Part shown: positions 8,530-19,700 of the stretch, one piece after another
Position numbering within the stretch: position 1 is the stretch's first letter
Layout: each line of letters starts with the position of its first letter
Source: Trichomonas vaginalis G3
Taxonomy: Eukaryota > Parabasalia > Trichomonadida > Trichomonadidae
Assembly (NCBI RefSeq): GCF_026262505.1
Contig: NC_067203.1
Location: forward strand, 8,184,001 to 8,248,000
Direction of reading: 5' to 3'
DNA length: 64,000 nt
Position numbers and translations under genes: made by a program
The notes under the pieces: model-generated
Database searches by the model: none
Told to the model about the DNA's origin: nothing
The model's input: the letters and a program-made list of their open reading frames with translations, nothing else

Positions 8530-10365
8530 TTAAATACGGAATTTGGAAGCGTTCTGTAAGATATCGTTTGCCTTTCTTAGTGCCACCAAAGTATCCTGGC
8601 ACTTCTTTCTGTTCTTTGTGATATTGGGGTCCTCGCGCATTATCTCGCTTGCCATTCCAGACGTGAGAATCTTCTTGAGGAGTGTCTCGTTCAGTGTCTT
8701 TGAAGAACCCTCTACGAGCATCATGATGACTGCCTTTGGAATGACATCGACAATCTGTGTCTTGACGAGTTCGAAGTACCTTGAAGCGAGCATTACGAGT
8801 GTCTTTGTGACATCTTCGGCCATTTCCCTCTCTGTCTTCTTTGTTGGTGCGTTATCTCTGTTCTGACGCTCTGCAATGATGGCTGCACCTCTGAAATCGT
8901 GTCTGGCGGTGTTAATGAAGAGTAATTCGTTGTCCATGACATCGTTGACGAACTGTACTGTTGGTTCTACGCATGAGTTCACGAGATCTTCAACGACATT
9001 GCGGATTGCGTCCTTCATTTGTGGGTATTTCTCGAGTTCAGGGAATATAACGTTGGCATGGATCTGGAGAATTTCGTTAGCGACAAGAGTAATGGCTTTG
9101 AGGGCTGGTGGTCGGAGATTTTCGATCCATCTGCGGATTAATGACTCAAATGCCTGATGAGGAACGAAAAGTGGGGATCTGACACCGGATTGGTTAAGAA
9201 TGAGGTTGTAGACGTCTTTAAGATCGAGAGTAGACATGGATGGGATCTCGGCGATCATTGTTTCGTACTTATCTTGGAAAATACGGTTAATTCTGGCACC
9301 ACCACGAAGTTCGTTATCGATCTTGTTGCCAACCTTACCGGCAATAAGGTCTTCGTAGCCCTGAACGTATTTCTGAATAATTGTCATGATAAGCTCGTTT
9401 GGATTTAATCCGTCCTTCGCTGGATCGTCACCGTAGCGGAGAAGTTCACGCTCTCTATCTTCGATGAGGGAGGCAACACGGGTTTTGAGAGATGGTAAGG
9501 ATTTCTTGATATGATCGACAAGAAGTCTGTTGAGAGTATTCGCCAAGACTTTGGTAGTGCATTTTTCGGTCATGTGCTTGTAAACTGGGTGCTTTTCGAA
9601 GAATTCAAGCTCTGCTCTCTGTGCATCCTTCATTGGACGATTATTATCGATATCACGCTGAGAACGGTTAACGACAGCGATGTAACCGAGCTTAAGGGGC
9701 TTAACCTCACCTCTAAGGATGGCTCCGCAGTCTGTACCTGCGTCCATGAGATCAACTTTTGTTAAGACACCAATTGTACGGTCGCCGGCAGGATCAACTT
9801 GAGAGGCGAGAAGTAATGAGTCTGAGTTTGCAAGATCTTGGTTGGCAGGTGTAACAGCAAGGATTAATGAAGAAGGTTTCATTGCGAACTGCATAACCAT
9901 GCCGTGAATCATCTCTACAACGGATTTGTCTTGGTCAGCAACAGCAACCTTTGTTAAACCTGGAAGATCGACCATTGTAAGATTTGGTACAGAAGAATCG
10001 CGAATGCAAAGATTGATTGGTTGGCTCGATACATTTTTATTGCTGCCTGTTGATCTGTCTGTTTCTGCTTGAATTTCTGTTCTGATATCTGAGAAGTTCT
10101 TGAATTTCTTGCCCGGCAAATGTAAAAATTCTCCATATTGCTCATCATTTGGACCAACGTGAACAAGCTGAAGTACAAGTGGTCTTCTTGTGACGATGCC
10201 TGCACCACGTGGAAGGAAATCACGTCCGACGATTGCTTCTAAAACTGAGGACTTTCCTGAGCTTTGACAACCGACGACAATGATTTGTGGTAGATCAACA
10301 AGGTCACCACCAGCAGTGTTGAAAACATTCTGGAGGTCGTTGATCAGAGGAATTACGGCATCCAT
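8530..10365 (-). CDS. Dynamin-related GTPase (DRP/Vps1/Dnm1 type)
   Basis: A 611-residue protein from the ATG at 10365. The N-terminal GTPase domain shows G1 GCQSSGKSS (residues 32-40), G3 DLPGLTK (near 132), and G4 TKVD (near 202). The middle/stalk region follows, and the last ~100 residues form the GTPase effector domain. There is no PH domain and no proline-rich tail, so it is of the Dnm1/Vps1/DRP1 class rather than classical dynamin. Such proteins assemble on membranes and use GTP hydrolysis to constrict and cut organelles or vesicles; in trichomonads likely targets are hydrogenosomes and endomembranes (inference). The length is normal for the class and the frame is intact. No clear initiator motif was seen just before the ATG. 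Confidence 0.93.
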   Translation of the reverse strand: MDAVIPLINDLQNVFNTAGGDLVDLPQIIVVGCQSSGKSSVLEAIVGRDFLPRGAGIVTRRPLVLQLVHVGPNDEQYGEFLHLPGKKFKNFSDIRTEIQAETDRSTGSNKNVSSQPINLCIRDSSVPNLTMVDLPGLTKVAVADQDKSVVEMIHGMVMQFAMKPSSLILAVTPANQDLANSDSLLLASQVDPAGDRTIGVLTKVDLMDAGTDCGAILRGEVKPLKLGYIAVVNRSQRDIDNNRPMKDAQRAELEFFEKHPVYKHMTEKCTTKVLANTLNRLLVDHIKKSLPSLKTRVASLIEDRERELLRYGDDPAKDGLNPNELIMTIIQKYVQGYEDLIAGKVGNKIDNELRGGARINRIFQDKYETMIAEIPSMSTLDLKDVYNLILNQSGVRSPLFVPHQAFESLIRRWIENLRPPALKAITLVANEILQIHANVIFPELEKYPQMKDAIRNVVEDLVNSCVEPTVQFVNDVMDNELLFINTARHDFRGAAIIAERQNRDNAPTKKTEREMAEDVTKTLVMLASRYFELVKTQIVDVIPKAVIMMLVEGSSKTLNETLLKKILTSGMASEIMREDPNITKNRKKCQDTLVALRKANDILQNASKFRI

Positions 10366-11062
10366 ATCTTAAATTTTTTTTAATCGGTTGTTCTCAATTT
10401 ATTCTTTTTTTTTAGGCAATGGGATTATAAAATGACATTGCATTTGAAGATATTTGAGTTTAATAAAGTAATAATAAATTAGATGCTTATAATAGTGGAT
10501 GATGATATAAGCTGTTTTTTGAATTTTAGAAAAAATATCAAATATTTGGTACTAATTATACTTAAATTGTTATTCATGCTTTTGCAGAAGCTGTGTTTGT
10601 CTCGTTTGTAGCAAGATTATTTGTAGTTCATAGCTATTTCTGTAATATATTAACGTTTGACTGAATTTATTATCGATGATGAGACAAAATGAGAGATTTA
10701 AATGTAAACGCAAGATATGTCATATGTTTTTACAGTATCATTTTAAAAATTTGGACAATACTTTAAAATATGTTGATTTTAATTCTTAAAAAACGATCAT
10801 GTTAATATGGTTCAATGTTTATTCATTAGATGTAGTTTAATGTGACGAATTCCTAAAACCATTTAGGCTCACATAATAAAAATTATAAGTAATATGAATT
10901 AATACACTGATTTGGAGGTAAACAATGGTAGATATGTTAATTCTAAAGGAACTAACAGTGAATTGCATATTGATTTTAAAGATATAGAAATCGATATCAA
11001 AATATGAATTACCATAAAATGTTATTTAGCTTTTTGTTAAAATTTCTTGCGTTATTTCCATT
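10366..11062. other. Intergenic, no gene seen
   Basis: AT-rich DNA between the dynamin start and the fold-back element. No frame with recognisable coding character and no RNA gene was seen. It should contain the dynamin promoter. Confidence 0.6.
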
Positions 11063-11249
11063 AAAAAAAAAAAAAAAAAAAAAAAAGGTAGTGGGGCTTC
11101 CAGGCACTTCGTGCCTTCTAGCCCCGAAGATGTTTAGTATAAATGAAGTTTTTATTCGGAGGGCTTCCAGCCCTAAGAATTTTTCCCAAGACCCAAGAGG
11201 AGGACCGAACCCCAGCCGACCAGCCGTTGACTTTTTTGTCATGATTTCA

Positions 11250-11753
11250 TCGTAAATGTTTTGTCAAGACTTCTTCATCGTAAATGTTTTGTCAAGATTT
11301 CATCGTAAAGACTTTGTTGAGATTTCTTCGTAAATGTTTTGTCAAGATTTCATCGTAAATGTTTTGTCAAGATTTCATCGTAATGAGCGTAAATGACCCA
11401 AAAATATATTTTAGGTGAAGAGGTGAGATTTCACCTGTTTTTTCACCTCATTTTTCACCTCTTGAATTTTCATGAATTTCTTCGTAAAGACTTTGTCAAA
11501 ACTTCTTCGTAAAGACTTTGTCAAGATTTCTTCGTAAAGACTTTGTCAAAACTTCATCGTAAAGACTTTGTCAAAACTTCATCGTAAAGACTTTGTCAAA
11601 ACTTCATCGTAAAGACTTTGTCAAAACTTCATCGTAAAGACTTTGTCAAAACTTCATCGTAAAGACTTTGTCAAAACTTCATCGTAAAGACTTTGTCAAG
11701 ATTTCTTCGTAAACTTTGTCAAGATTTCTTCGTAAAGACTTTGTCAAAACTTC
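11250..11753 (+). repeat. 25-bp tandem repeat array, plus orientation
   Basis: Repeats of a 25-base unit (TTCATCGTAAAGACTTTGTCAAAAC with variants TTCTTCG and AATGTTTTG). The most regular run is about 11545-11700, where consecutive units are nearly identical. The array runs into the N gap, so its true length is unknown. Since 25 is not a multiple of three, it is not a coding repeat. Confidence 0.85.
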
Positions 11754-11778
11754 NNNNNNNNNNNNNNNNNNNNNNNNN
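11754..11778. other. Assembly gap (25 Ns)
   Basis: Twenty-five Ns, evidently a placeholder of arbitrary size. It falls in a tandem array, where a collapsed assembly is expected. Confidence 0.99.
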
Positions 11779-11799
11779 AGTTAAAGGAACGGCAGCGGG

Positions 11800-12310
11800 T
11801 CTACTATAAAAAAACATTTTCCTTGTTTTTATATTTTTTCATACAACTCTGTCCAATGACATCTCACAAACTCTATACCCTCAATATTTTTCTATGTCCT
11901 CTTTGAAAACATTTGTATAGTTAAGATATAAAACTTTGACATAAGTGTTTCAATGTTCATGAACTCTTATAGCACCACTATATAATAGTCTAGCAGATAT
12001 ACTATCCCAGTCTATATATTCTGCTTTTTTCAAAAACCTCTCTTACAATATTTTTTTTATCTAATGGTATACGTTCCATCTTACCTATAGGTATCTTTTC
12101 TTTTAACTCTTTCAATATATTGTTTGTGTCTGAATATGTTTGAGACGGTCCATATAGTTGTCGAAGTCATTGCATATAATCTTTGATCTGGGAATATTAT
12201 ATGGCACAAATGGGATATATAGAAACTTCCACGCAACAAATCTACAAATGTTAGACCATTCGGTAGTTTCTTAAGTTCTCTCAATATAATATCTTTACAT
12301 CTACTCTTAT
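11800..12310 (-). pseudogene. Decayed coding remnant inside fold-back element
   Basis: The minus strand retains protein-like stretches in more than one frame, e.g. LRELKKLPNGLTFVDLLR, then in another frame IPRSKIICNDFDNYMDRL, and further on YIDWDSISARLLYSGAI. The residue composition is much more protein-like than the surroundings. The family is unrecognised. It may be a captured gene fragment or the remains of a protein once encoded by this repeat family. It is interrupted by several frame changes and stops. Confidence 0.4.
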
Positions 12311-12479
12311 TTCCAAGAAGGGGTAACGGTGGTTTTGTAAAATTCTATTTATTATACAATAAAAATTTTTTCCCTGAAAAGTGACAGAAAAGTGACAAAA
12401 CATGAAAACATATATATTTTTGTGAAAAGCTCCTGGAAGACCCGTATATAGAACTTCAGATGGAACACATACTTTTTCA

Positions 12480-13410
12480 GTAAGGACATATGAGGTGAGA
12501 TGTCACCTGTTTTCTCACCTCATTTCTCACCCGTTGAATTTTCATGAATTTCTTCGTAAAGACTTTGTTAAGACTTCTTCGTAAAGACTTTGTCAAGACT
12601 TCTTTCGTAAAGACTTTGTTAAGACTTCTTCGTAAATGACCAAAATATATTTTAGGTGAAGAGGTGAGATTTCACTCTTTTTTCACCTCTTTTTTCACCT
12701 CATGAATTTTCATGAATTTCTTCGTAAAGACTTTGTTAAGACTTCTTCATCTATTTCTCATGAACTTTCTTGTCTATGTTTTGTCAAATTTCATCGTAAA
12801 GACTTTGTTGAGATTTCTTCGTAAATGACCTAGTAGTATATTTTTGGTGTAAATTTCATGAAAATTCAAGAGGGTGAAAAATTAGGTGAAAAAACAGGTG
12901 AAATCTCACCTCTTCACCTAAACATTATTTTTTGTGTAAATTTCATGAAAATTCAAGAAGTGAAAAATTAGGTGAAAAAACAGGTGAATCTCACCTCTTC
13001 ACCTAAACATTATTTTGGTGTAAATTTCTGAGTAAAATGACAGATGGAACACATACTTTTTCATAAGTACATATATGGGGTAGAAAAGAGGGTAGAAAAC
13101 GGGGTAGATATACCCTTCTACCCTAAAATATATTTTTGTCTGATTTACGCTCATTACGATGAAGTTTTGACAAAGTCTTTACGAAGAAATCTTGAAAAAG
13201 TCTTTACGATGAAGTTTTGACAAAGTCTTTACAGAGTTACAATCTTTACGATGAAGTTTTGACAAATCTTTACGATGAAATCTTGACAAAGTCTTTACGA
13301 TGAAATCTTGACAAAGTCTTTACGATGAAATTCATGAAAATTCAAGAGGTGAAAAATGAGGTGAAAAAACAGGTGAAATCTCACCTCTTCACCTAAAATA
13401 TATTTTTATT
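12480..13410. repeat. GGTGAA/TTCACC hairpin repeats
   Basis: Repeated units each with three spaced GGTGA(A) words followed by two TCACC words (or the complement), able to fold into a GGTGA/TCACC stem. Copies lie near 12489, 12655, 12851, 12957 and 13350, and one more at 11414. A copy at 13077-13125 keeps the same plan with GGGTAGA and TACCC in place of GGTGAA and TCACC. Copies are followed by the conserved tail AAAATATATTTT. Confidence 0.7.
13145..13325 (-). repeat. 25-bp tandem repeat array, minus orientation
   Basis: The same 25-base unit as at 11250-11753, here on the opposite strand (GATGAAGTTTTGACAAAGTC form). The junction word ATTTACGCTCATTACGATGAA at 13142 is the complement of that at 11375-11396, showing that the element's interior as well as its ends are mirror-arranged. 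Confidence 0.8.
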
Positions 13411-13747
13411 GAATTCTGTATAATATTCTGAGTAATATGACAGATGTTTATATAACACTTTCTCCGGTTTATAGGACCTCTCTCATATTCTATCTTGTCA
13501 TATCAAAACTCATAGTCATGTTTGTCCTCTAAGACTTCATTTATACTAAACATCTTCAGGGCTAGAAGGCACGAAGTGCCTGGAAGCCCCACTACCTTTT
13601 TTTTTTTTTTTTTTTTTTTAATTATGTCATCAAGTTATTTTTACACATTGTGTTGATTCATTTGATTAGAAGAGATTTTAAAATTTTAAACGGTCACTTT
13701 TTTCTAAAATCTTTCGATTTTTTTTACAGATTTTAGTAAATTTTTAA

Positions 13748-16700
13748 ATGGAAGCTTCAACTTATAGATTGCAAAAAGTTGACTTCCTTCTTGAACAAAT
13801 TGATTACTTAACTGTTCCTACTAAACAAGCACTTGCAAAACCTAGACTTCAAAATATTTCACCAGGAATTCCTACTAAACAAGAAAAACAACCTGAAAAG
13901 GCAACTAATGATCAAGGAAAGTCTATTCAACCTCAAAAAGACAAATTTGACGAACATCTTGAAATCCTCAAACGCGCTTCTAAAGCATCAAAACCTAAAA
14001 ACTCTCCGGAACGCAAGAATAAGAAATATCTTGATACATCAGAAACTGAAAGTGAAGAAATCGATATACCTAAAACAATTTTGAATGTTGGATACAATTT
14101 CGCTCCTAAAAATATTATTAATAAGCGTATACCTGTTAGTGGAGGTATTTCAATGAATAATACTAAGCCTAAAGCCGAAAAATCTACTTTACCTTATGAA
14201 AAAGAAAAAGATTTATTCCAAAAAGTTCACGATGCAATGAACAACAATGAAAGTTGTGATTTTGGAGCCAAACCAAAATCTCCACCTAGACAAAGTACAA
14301 TAAGAAAAGGAGAAAATCCAGAAGGCACCAAAAAACTCGCCGAAAAACTCAAACAAGAAAGACAACAAAGGAATGAAGAAAAGAAACGAAAATCATTGCG
14401 AAGAATTCCACAATATGAAGATGATCAGCAAAGCAATAACACAACTAATAGTTTTGATAGTGAAGACTCAGAAGAAGAGTTGCAAATCATTCCATCAAAG
14501 CCTAAATCATCGTCGCCTAAAAAGGCACCGACAATTCCAAGAATACAACCTAATTTAGCTAGTAGATATGAAATATCAACTAAGACAAATAGAAACCAGT
14601 CAAAAGAAGGTCAAAATTCCAAGGAAAATGGATATTATGATATTCATAAGAAACAAAAAGAGATTAATGGTATAGCAGGAAAGAAAATTACGCATATTCA
14701 ACCTAAAAATCAACCAAATATTCCTAAGGAATTGCCATTGGCTCCGAAATTTGAGAAATCTGATGAATCTTTTAATGAAGAAGAGGAAGACTCTGAAGAA
14801 ATGCAAGTTATCCCATCAAAGCCTAGAATTTCTCGTATTCCAATAAGAAATAGTCCACCAAAGTCAAAACAAATTGAGCAAAAATATAATAATAAGAATA
14901 TATCAAATGAATCTGATTCAATATCAGAAGATCTCCTTAAGTCACCTAAGTTTCAAGCTAAGTCGCATAGTTTTATTGAAGAAGAAAGCGATATTGAACT
15001 TCCAACTAAAAACACAAAGAAAGAACTTAGTGATAATGACGGATATAACGATGATATTGAAGAAGAAGATAGTGAAATTGAAACTCCTTCAACTAATGAT
15101 AAATCAAAATTAAATAAATTTAATTCTTCCGGAAATAAAGTTCCTGTGAACAATCCAAGCAAATATAATCAATATAATGATGAAGAAGAAAGTGAAATTG
15201 AAGAACCTTTAAGTAATATTAAATCAAAATTACAATCTTCTGAAAACAAAGTCCAAATTAACAAAAATAGTCAGTATAATGATGATAATTTGGAAGAAGA
15301 AAGTGATATTGAAGAACCTTTAGTTAAATCTAAATTTAATTCTGGAAAACAAATTCCTGTTAAAGAGTCGAAACAATCAAATAGTAGTAGGTATAATGAA
15401 ATTCCCCAAAGACCTAATAATATCAAAGAAACAAGATTCCCTGAAGATGAATATTCTTATTCTGATGATTCCATTGATGAAGAAGTTGAAAAAATCATCA
15501 ACAAACCAAAAGTTACTATTCAAGAGCCAAATGATAATAATCTTAGTGATTCATACGATGAGTCATATAATGAATCAATTGATGAACCTGAAGAAAAAAC
15601 TCTTAATGAAAGTAATCTTCAATCAACAATTCAAAGCGAGAAATCAATCACTGATAAAAATGGTTTATCTCTTACATCAACTTATGATCCAAATAGAACT
15701 CAGACAACAGAGATGTCAAGGAAATCATTGCAATCATTCATTGAAACAGAGTTGAAAGCAATGAAAGAAATGGAAGCTGAACAAAATCAGAATCAAAAGC
15801 AACAACAACGTCCTGAACAATCGAGAAGTAGCACACAGAAATCATCATCTTATTTCTATACTTATAGCGAAGAAGAAGAATATGATGATGAATCAGAAAA
15901 ACCAAAGATGGAAGTTGATACAGGATTTGTTCCTGTAAACAACGAAAAGAAATCATTTAAGCCTCCTGTTGTTCCTATCTTCAATAAGTTAATGAATTCA
16001 ATGAATAACAAACAAGAACAACCTGAAAATAATATGAGTAGTAGTAAACTTGTTGAAGAAAAGATATTAGATGATGATAATTTATCAAATAAATCTAAGA
16101 ATACATCAATCAAACCTAAAGCTGTTGATTCACAAGGAGAAACCAACAAATTATCAAAGAATTCAACAGATAAATCAAATAGTTCAGCAACAAATAGACA
16201 AAACATTAATAAGGAATTCAATGACACAGACAAATCTCTAAATAATAAGTCAAAGAATTCTACTGCAAGCAAACAAACTATTAACAATGATCTAAATTAT
16301 ACTGATAATTTATCTTATAAATCAAAGGAGTCAACTGCAAGTAAGCAAAGTATTAATAAGGAATTTAATGATACAGATAAATCATTAACTAACAAATCAA
16401 ATAATTCTACATTAAGCAAACAAAATATTAATAAGGAATTTAATGATACAGATAAATTATTAACTAACAAATCAAACAAATCTACATTAAGCAAACAAAG
16501 TATTAATAATGAAACAGGAAATTCATTCGGAGTTGATTCAAATATATCTACATTTAAATCAGAAATGAATGATACAGATAAATCCCTTACTAATAAATCA
16601 AAAAAGTCTTCAACAGGCAAACAAAGTAATAATGATTTATCTCTTAGAAATAGTTCTAAACTCTCTGCAATTAAGTCTGATGAAAAAGATAACAAACTTA

Positions 16701-19700
16701 ATGCAAGTGGAACAGATAAATTATCAAATAAATCGAAGTTGAATGATTCTAAAGTCAGTACAGAAAAATCAAACACAAACAATGATGCACTAGTTAATAG
16801 TTCAAACATTTCATCACCAAAATCTCATGATTCAAAGCAAATTCTTAATGAAGAATTGGTTGAAACTGAAAAATCTCGGACTTCAAGAAACAATTCAACA
16901 TTAAATTCACAAAGGTCTTCAACAATAAATAATAATTCAAAGTCGGATGATTCAGGAATCAATTTGAGTTTCACTGATAAATCTAATGCTGATAATGAAT
17001 CAGATGCACTTTTGTCTGAACCGATTGAAGATGAAAATTCATCATTAAGAATCACTGATAAACAGAAAACAAATGGATCAAAACAGAATATAATAACAGA
17101 AGAAAATGCAACATTGAAATCGTCAGATAAGACTAAAATGATTTCAGCAACAATTAATAAGACAGATAAAGACAATTCTGAGTTGAGTTTGTCACTTTCT
17201 GATAAGTTCAAAGTTGATAATTCAACATTGACAGGAAAATCCAAGAATGATACAATTAAATCAAAGAAGTCATTAGAGAATACCAAAAATTCCGCTTTAA
17301 AGTTAGCAGATGAATTGATGAATGTCACTGACAAATCAAACAAAGGCCCAACTAAATCTAAGATATCAATGGAAAACACCGAAAACTCTGCACTTAAATT
17401 AGCAGATGAACTCATGAATGTCACTGACAAATCTAAGAAATCTTTGGAAAACACCGAAAACTCTGCACTTAAACTAGTAGACGAACTCATGAATGTTACC
17501 GATAAATCTAAGAAATCTTTGGAAAACACCGAAAACTCTGCACTTAAACTAGTAGACGAACTCATGAATGTTACCGATAAATCAAACAGAGATCCAACTA
17601 AAACAAAGAATTCAATGGAAAACACTAATAACTCTACACTTAAATTTGCTGATGAATTAATGAATAATACATATAAATCATTAGAAAATACAGAAAACTC
17701 CGCGCTTAAACTTGTAGATGAATTGATGAATGTTACAGATAAGTCAAGTACAGGAAAATCACTGAAAAGTACAAAGAATGGATCTACATTTGAAATTACT
17801 GATAAATCGAAGTCAACTAAGCCAAATACTCCATTGGATTCTACTAATAAGTCAATCAATAACTCTCAAAATGAGCTTGATAAAAATAATTTATCATTAT
17901 CAATTTCAGATAAATCTGAGTCAACTTTGGAAAAGTCTAATAAATCCAAGAAATCACTTAAAGCAAAAGATAATAGTTTATCATCTTTGTTACCTAAATC
18001 TGATGATTTAGCACAAACTACACCATATAAATCAGTTGAATTAGTCGGTAAATCAGATGATGAATCCAAAGAAAACGGTTTATCGGATTATTCATTTGGT
18101 GAAAGTTTATCAGCTACAAATAGTTTGATGCCAAATGATGAAGGAACTATGTTGCAATCATTAACTCTTACAGATGAAAAACAATCTACAAATGCACAGA
18201 ATTTAACAGATAAATCAAATCAAAACTCAAATAATAATAGTTTAACAGGAAAATCAATTAAAAATAGTGATGTTTTGTTCAGTACACTTAACGAAACATC
18301 TTCATCGACACTTACTTCACCTAAACAAAGTACTATTCATGATTCAACTATCCATAAAGATGAATTCCTTCCTTCTTCAACAAAATCAAGTAGCAGTAAT
18401 AAATCTAAACCTAATGAATTATCTCTTGCCAAAGATTTGAATTCTAATTCGATTGCAAAAGGAGAATTAAGTAAAATTGGTTCAATTAGTGATAAAACAT
18501 TGACTCAAGATGAAAATCTTGAAAGTACTTCATTAGTTATTCAAAAAATTCCTGTTTGGGATTCCGAGGAAGATGAGGAAAGTATTGATGAATCTGTAAT
18601 TAAACCTTTAGTTCAAGAAAGTGTTTCTAATGATGAGAAATCTAAATCATCTTCATCTCAAAACAAAACAGGAACAATTGCAACTCCTAAAGCAAATCAA
18701 TATAAAGAAAGTTTATTTGATAGTTCATCAACAACTGATTCAACAACACTTGAATGTTCTTTGTCAAAACCTGTTAATTTATCAAAATTAGATGAAAGAA
18801 CAAATTCATTGCGGCAAAGTGTTGTTTCACATCATTCAAACAAAATTGAAGATAATATATTATCATCATCAACTAAAACAGACACAATTGATCTTAAAAC
18901 TAAAGCAATTAATAACAAACCAATTGAAAATGTATTGTCATCATCATCATCAGCTAAAACAGATTTTATTGATATCAAGACTAAAGCAATTAACAACAAG
19001 CCAATTGAAAATGTATTGTCATCATCAACTAAAACAGGTTCTATTGATATCAAGACTAAAGCAATTAACAGCAAGCCAATTGAAAATGATTCTGATATTG
19101 AAGAAGAAAATCTGAATTTGTCAACAATTGATGAACTTGAAACTAAAACATTTGATAACAAACCACATAAGAAAGGAAATGTTTATGACTTCGAGAAAAC
19201 AAGATCTTCGTCAAGCAAAGACTCTGATAATGCTGAATATGTTACTCATCCTCTTAAAAAGATCCTTCAAGAAAATGCAATCTTAGATGAAGAAGAAGAA
19301 GCTTCAGATGATGAAGATTCATTATCTAAACCAGTGAATTTATCATTAGCTAAGTCATTCTCTGAATCATTAAATGAACAGAAAAATAGTATGAAACCTT
19401 TGGATCAAGAAAGTGTTTCTAATGATGAAAAATCAAATGTTCAGACTCCTTTAGTTTCTCCTAAATACAAAGAAAGTCTCTTTGAAAGTTCAACTGTAAC
19501 TGATGGAACACTTGAGAGTTCAATGTCTAAACCAGTAAATCTCTCAAAGAATGAATCAAAAGTTGGTTTACCATCAGAAACAGCAGAACTTAGCTTCAGT
19601 TTAGGTGGTGGAAATTCACAAATATCAGCAAATGAAGAAGACTTTGATGATATGACATTTTCACTTCTAAATAACGGGAAAACTAGACCTAAACAAACTA

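Larger units (their letters stand above)
11063..13619. mobile_element. Fold-back repeat element with poly(A)/poly(T) ended inverted repeats
   Basis: A ~2.56-kb unit bounded by inverted repeats of about 87 bp. The left arm (11063-11149) is A24, then GGTAGTGGGGCTTCCAGG, a GC hairpin and a tail ending ATAAATGAAGT. The right arm (13534-13619) is its complement ending in T23. Inside lie arrays of a 25-bp repeat (unit containing TCGTAAAGACTTTGTCAAAA) on the plus strand at the left (11250-11753) and on the minus strand at the right (13145-13325), and about seven copies of a GGTGAA/TTCACC hairpin unit in both orientations. It carries a 25-N assembly gap and a decayed coding remnant. No transposase is recognisable, so it may be a non-autonomous DNA transposon or a satellite-like fold-back element. 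A target duplication is not clear. Confidence 0.7.

Noticed and set aside
11063-11086. Poly(A) tail of a retroposed copy
   Set aside because: The matching T-tract at the other end and the mirrored arms show that it is part of an inverted repeat, not a one-sided tail.
11009-11255. Short frames crossing the A24 tract
   Set aside because: Translations of homopolymer and hairpin sequence (poly-K or poly-F) have no gene character.
11250-13325. CRISPR-like array
   Set aside because: The 25-bp units are contiguous with no unique spacers, in a eukaryotic genome and without cas genes.
16825-17859. Long minus-strand frame (344 codons) opposite the giant disordered protein
   Set aside because: The mirror of a biased, stop-poor coding sequence; composition is explained by the plus-strand S/N/K/D codons. 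Other antisense frames in 13748-21409 were left out for the same reason.
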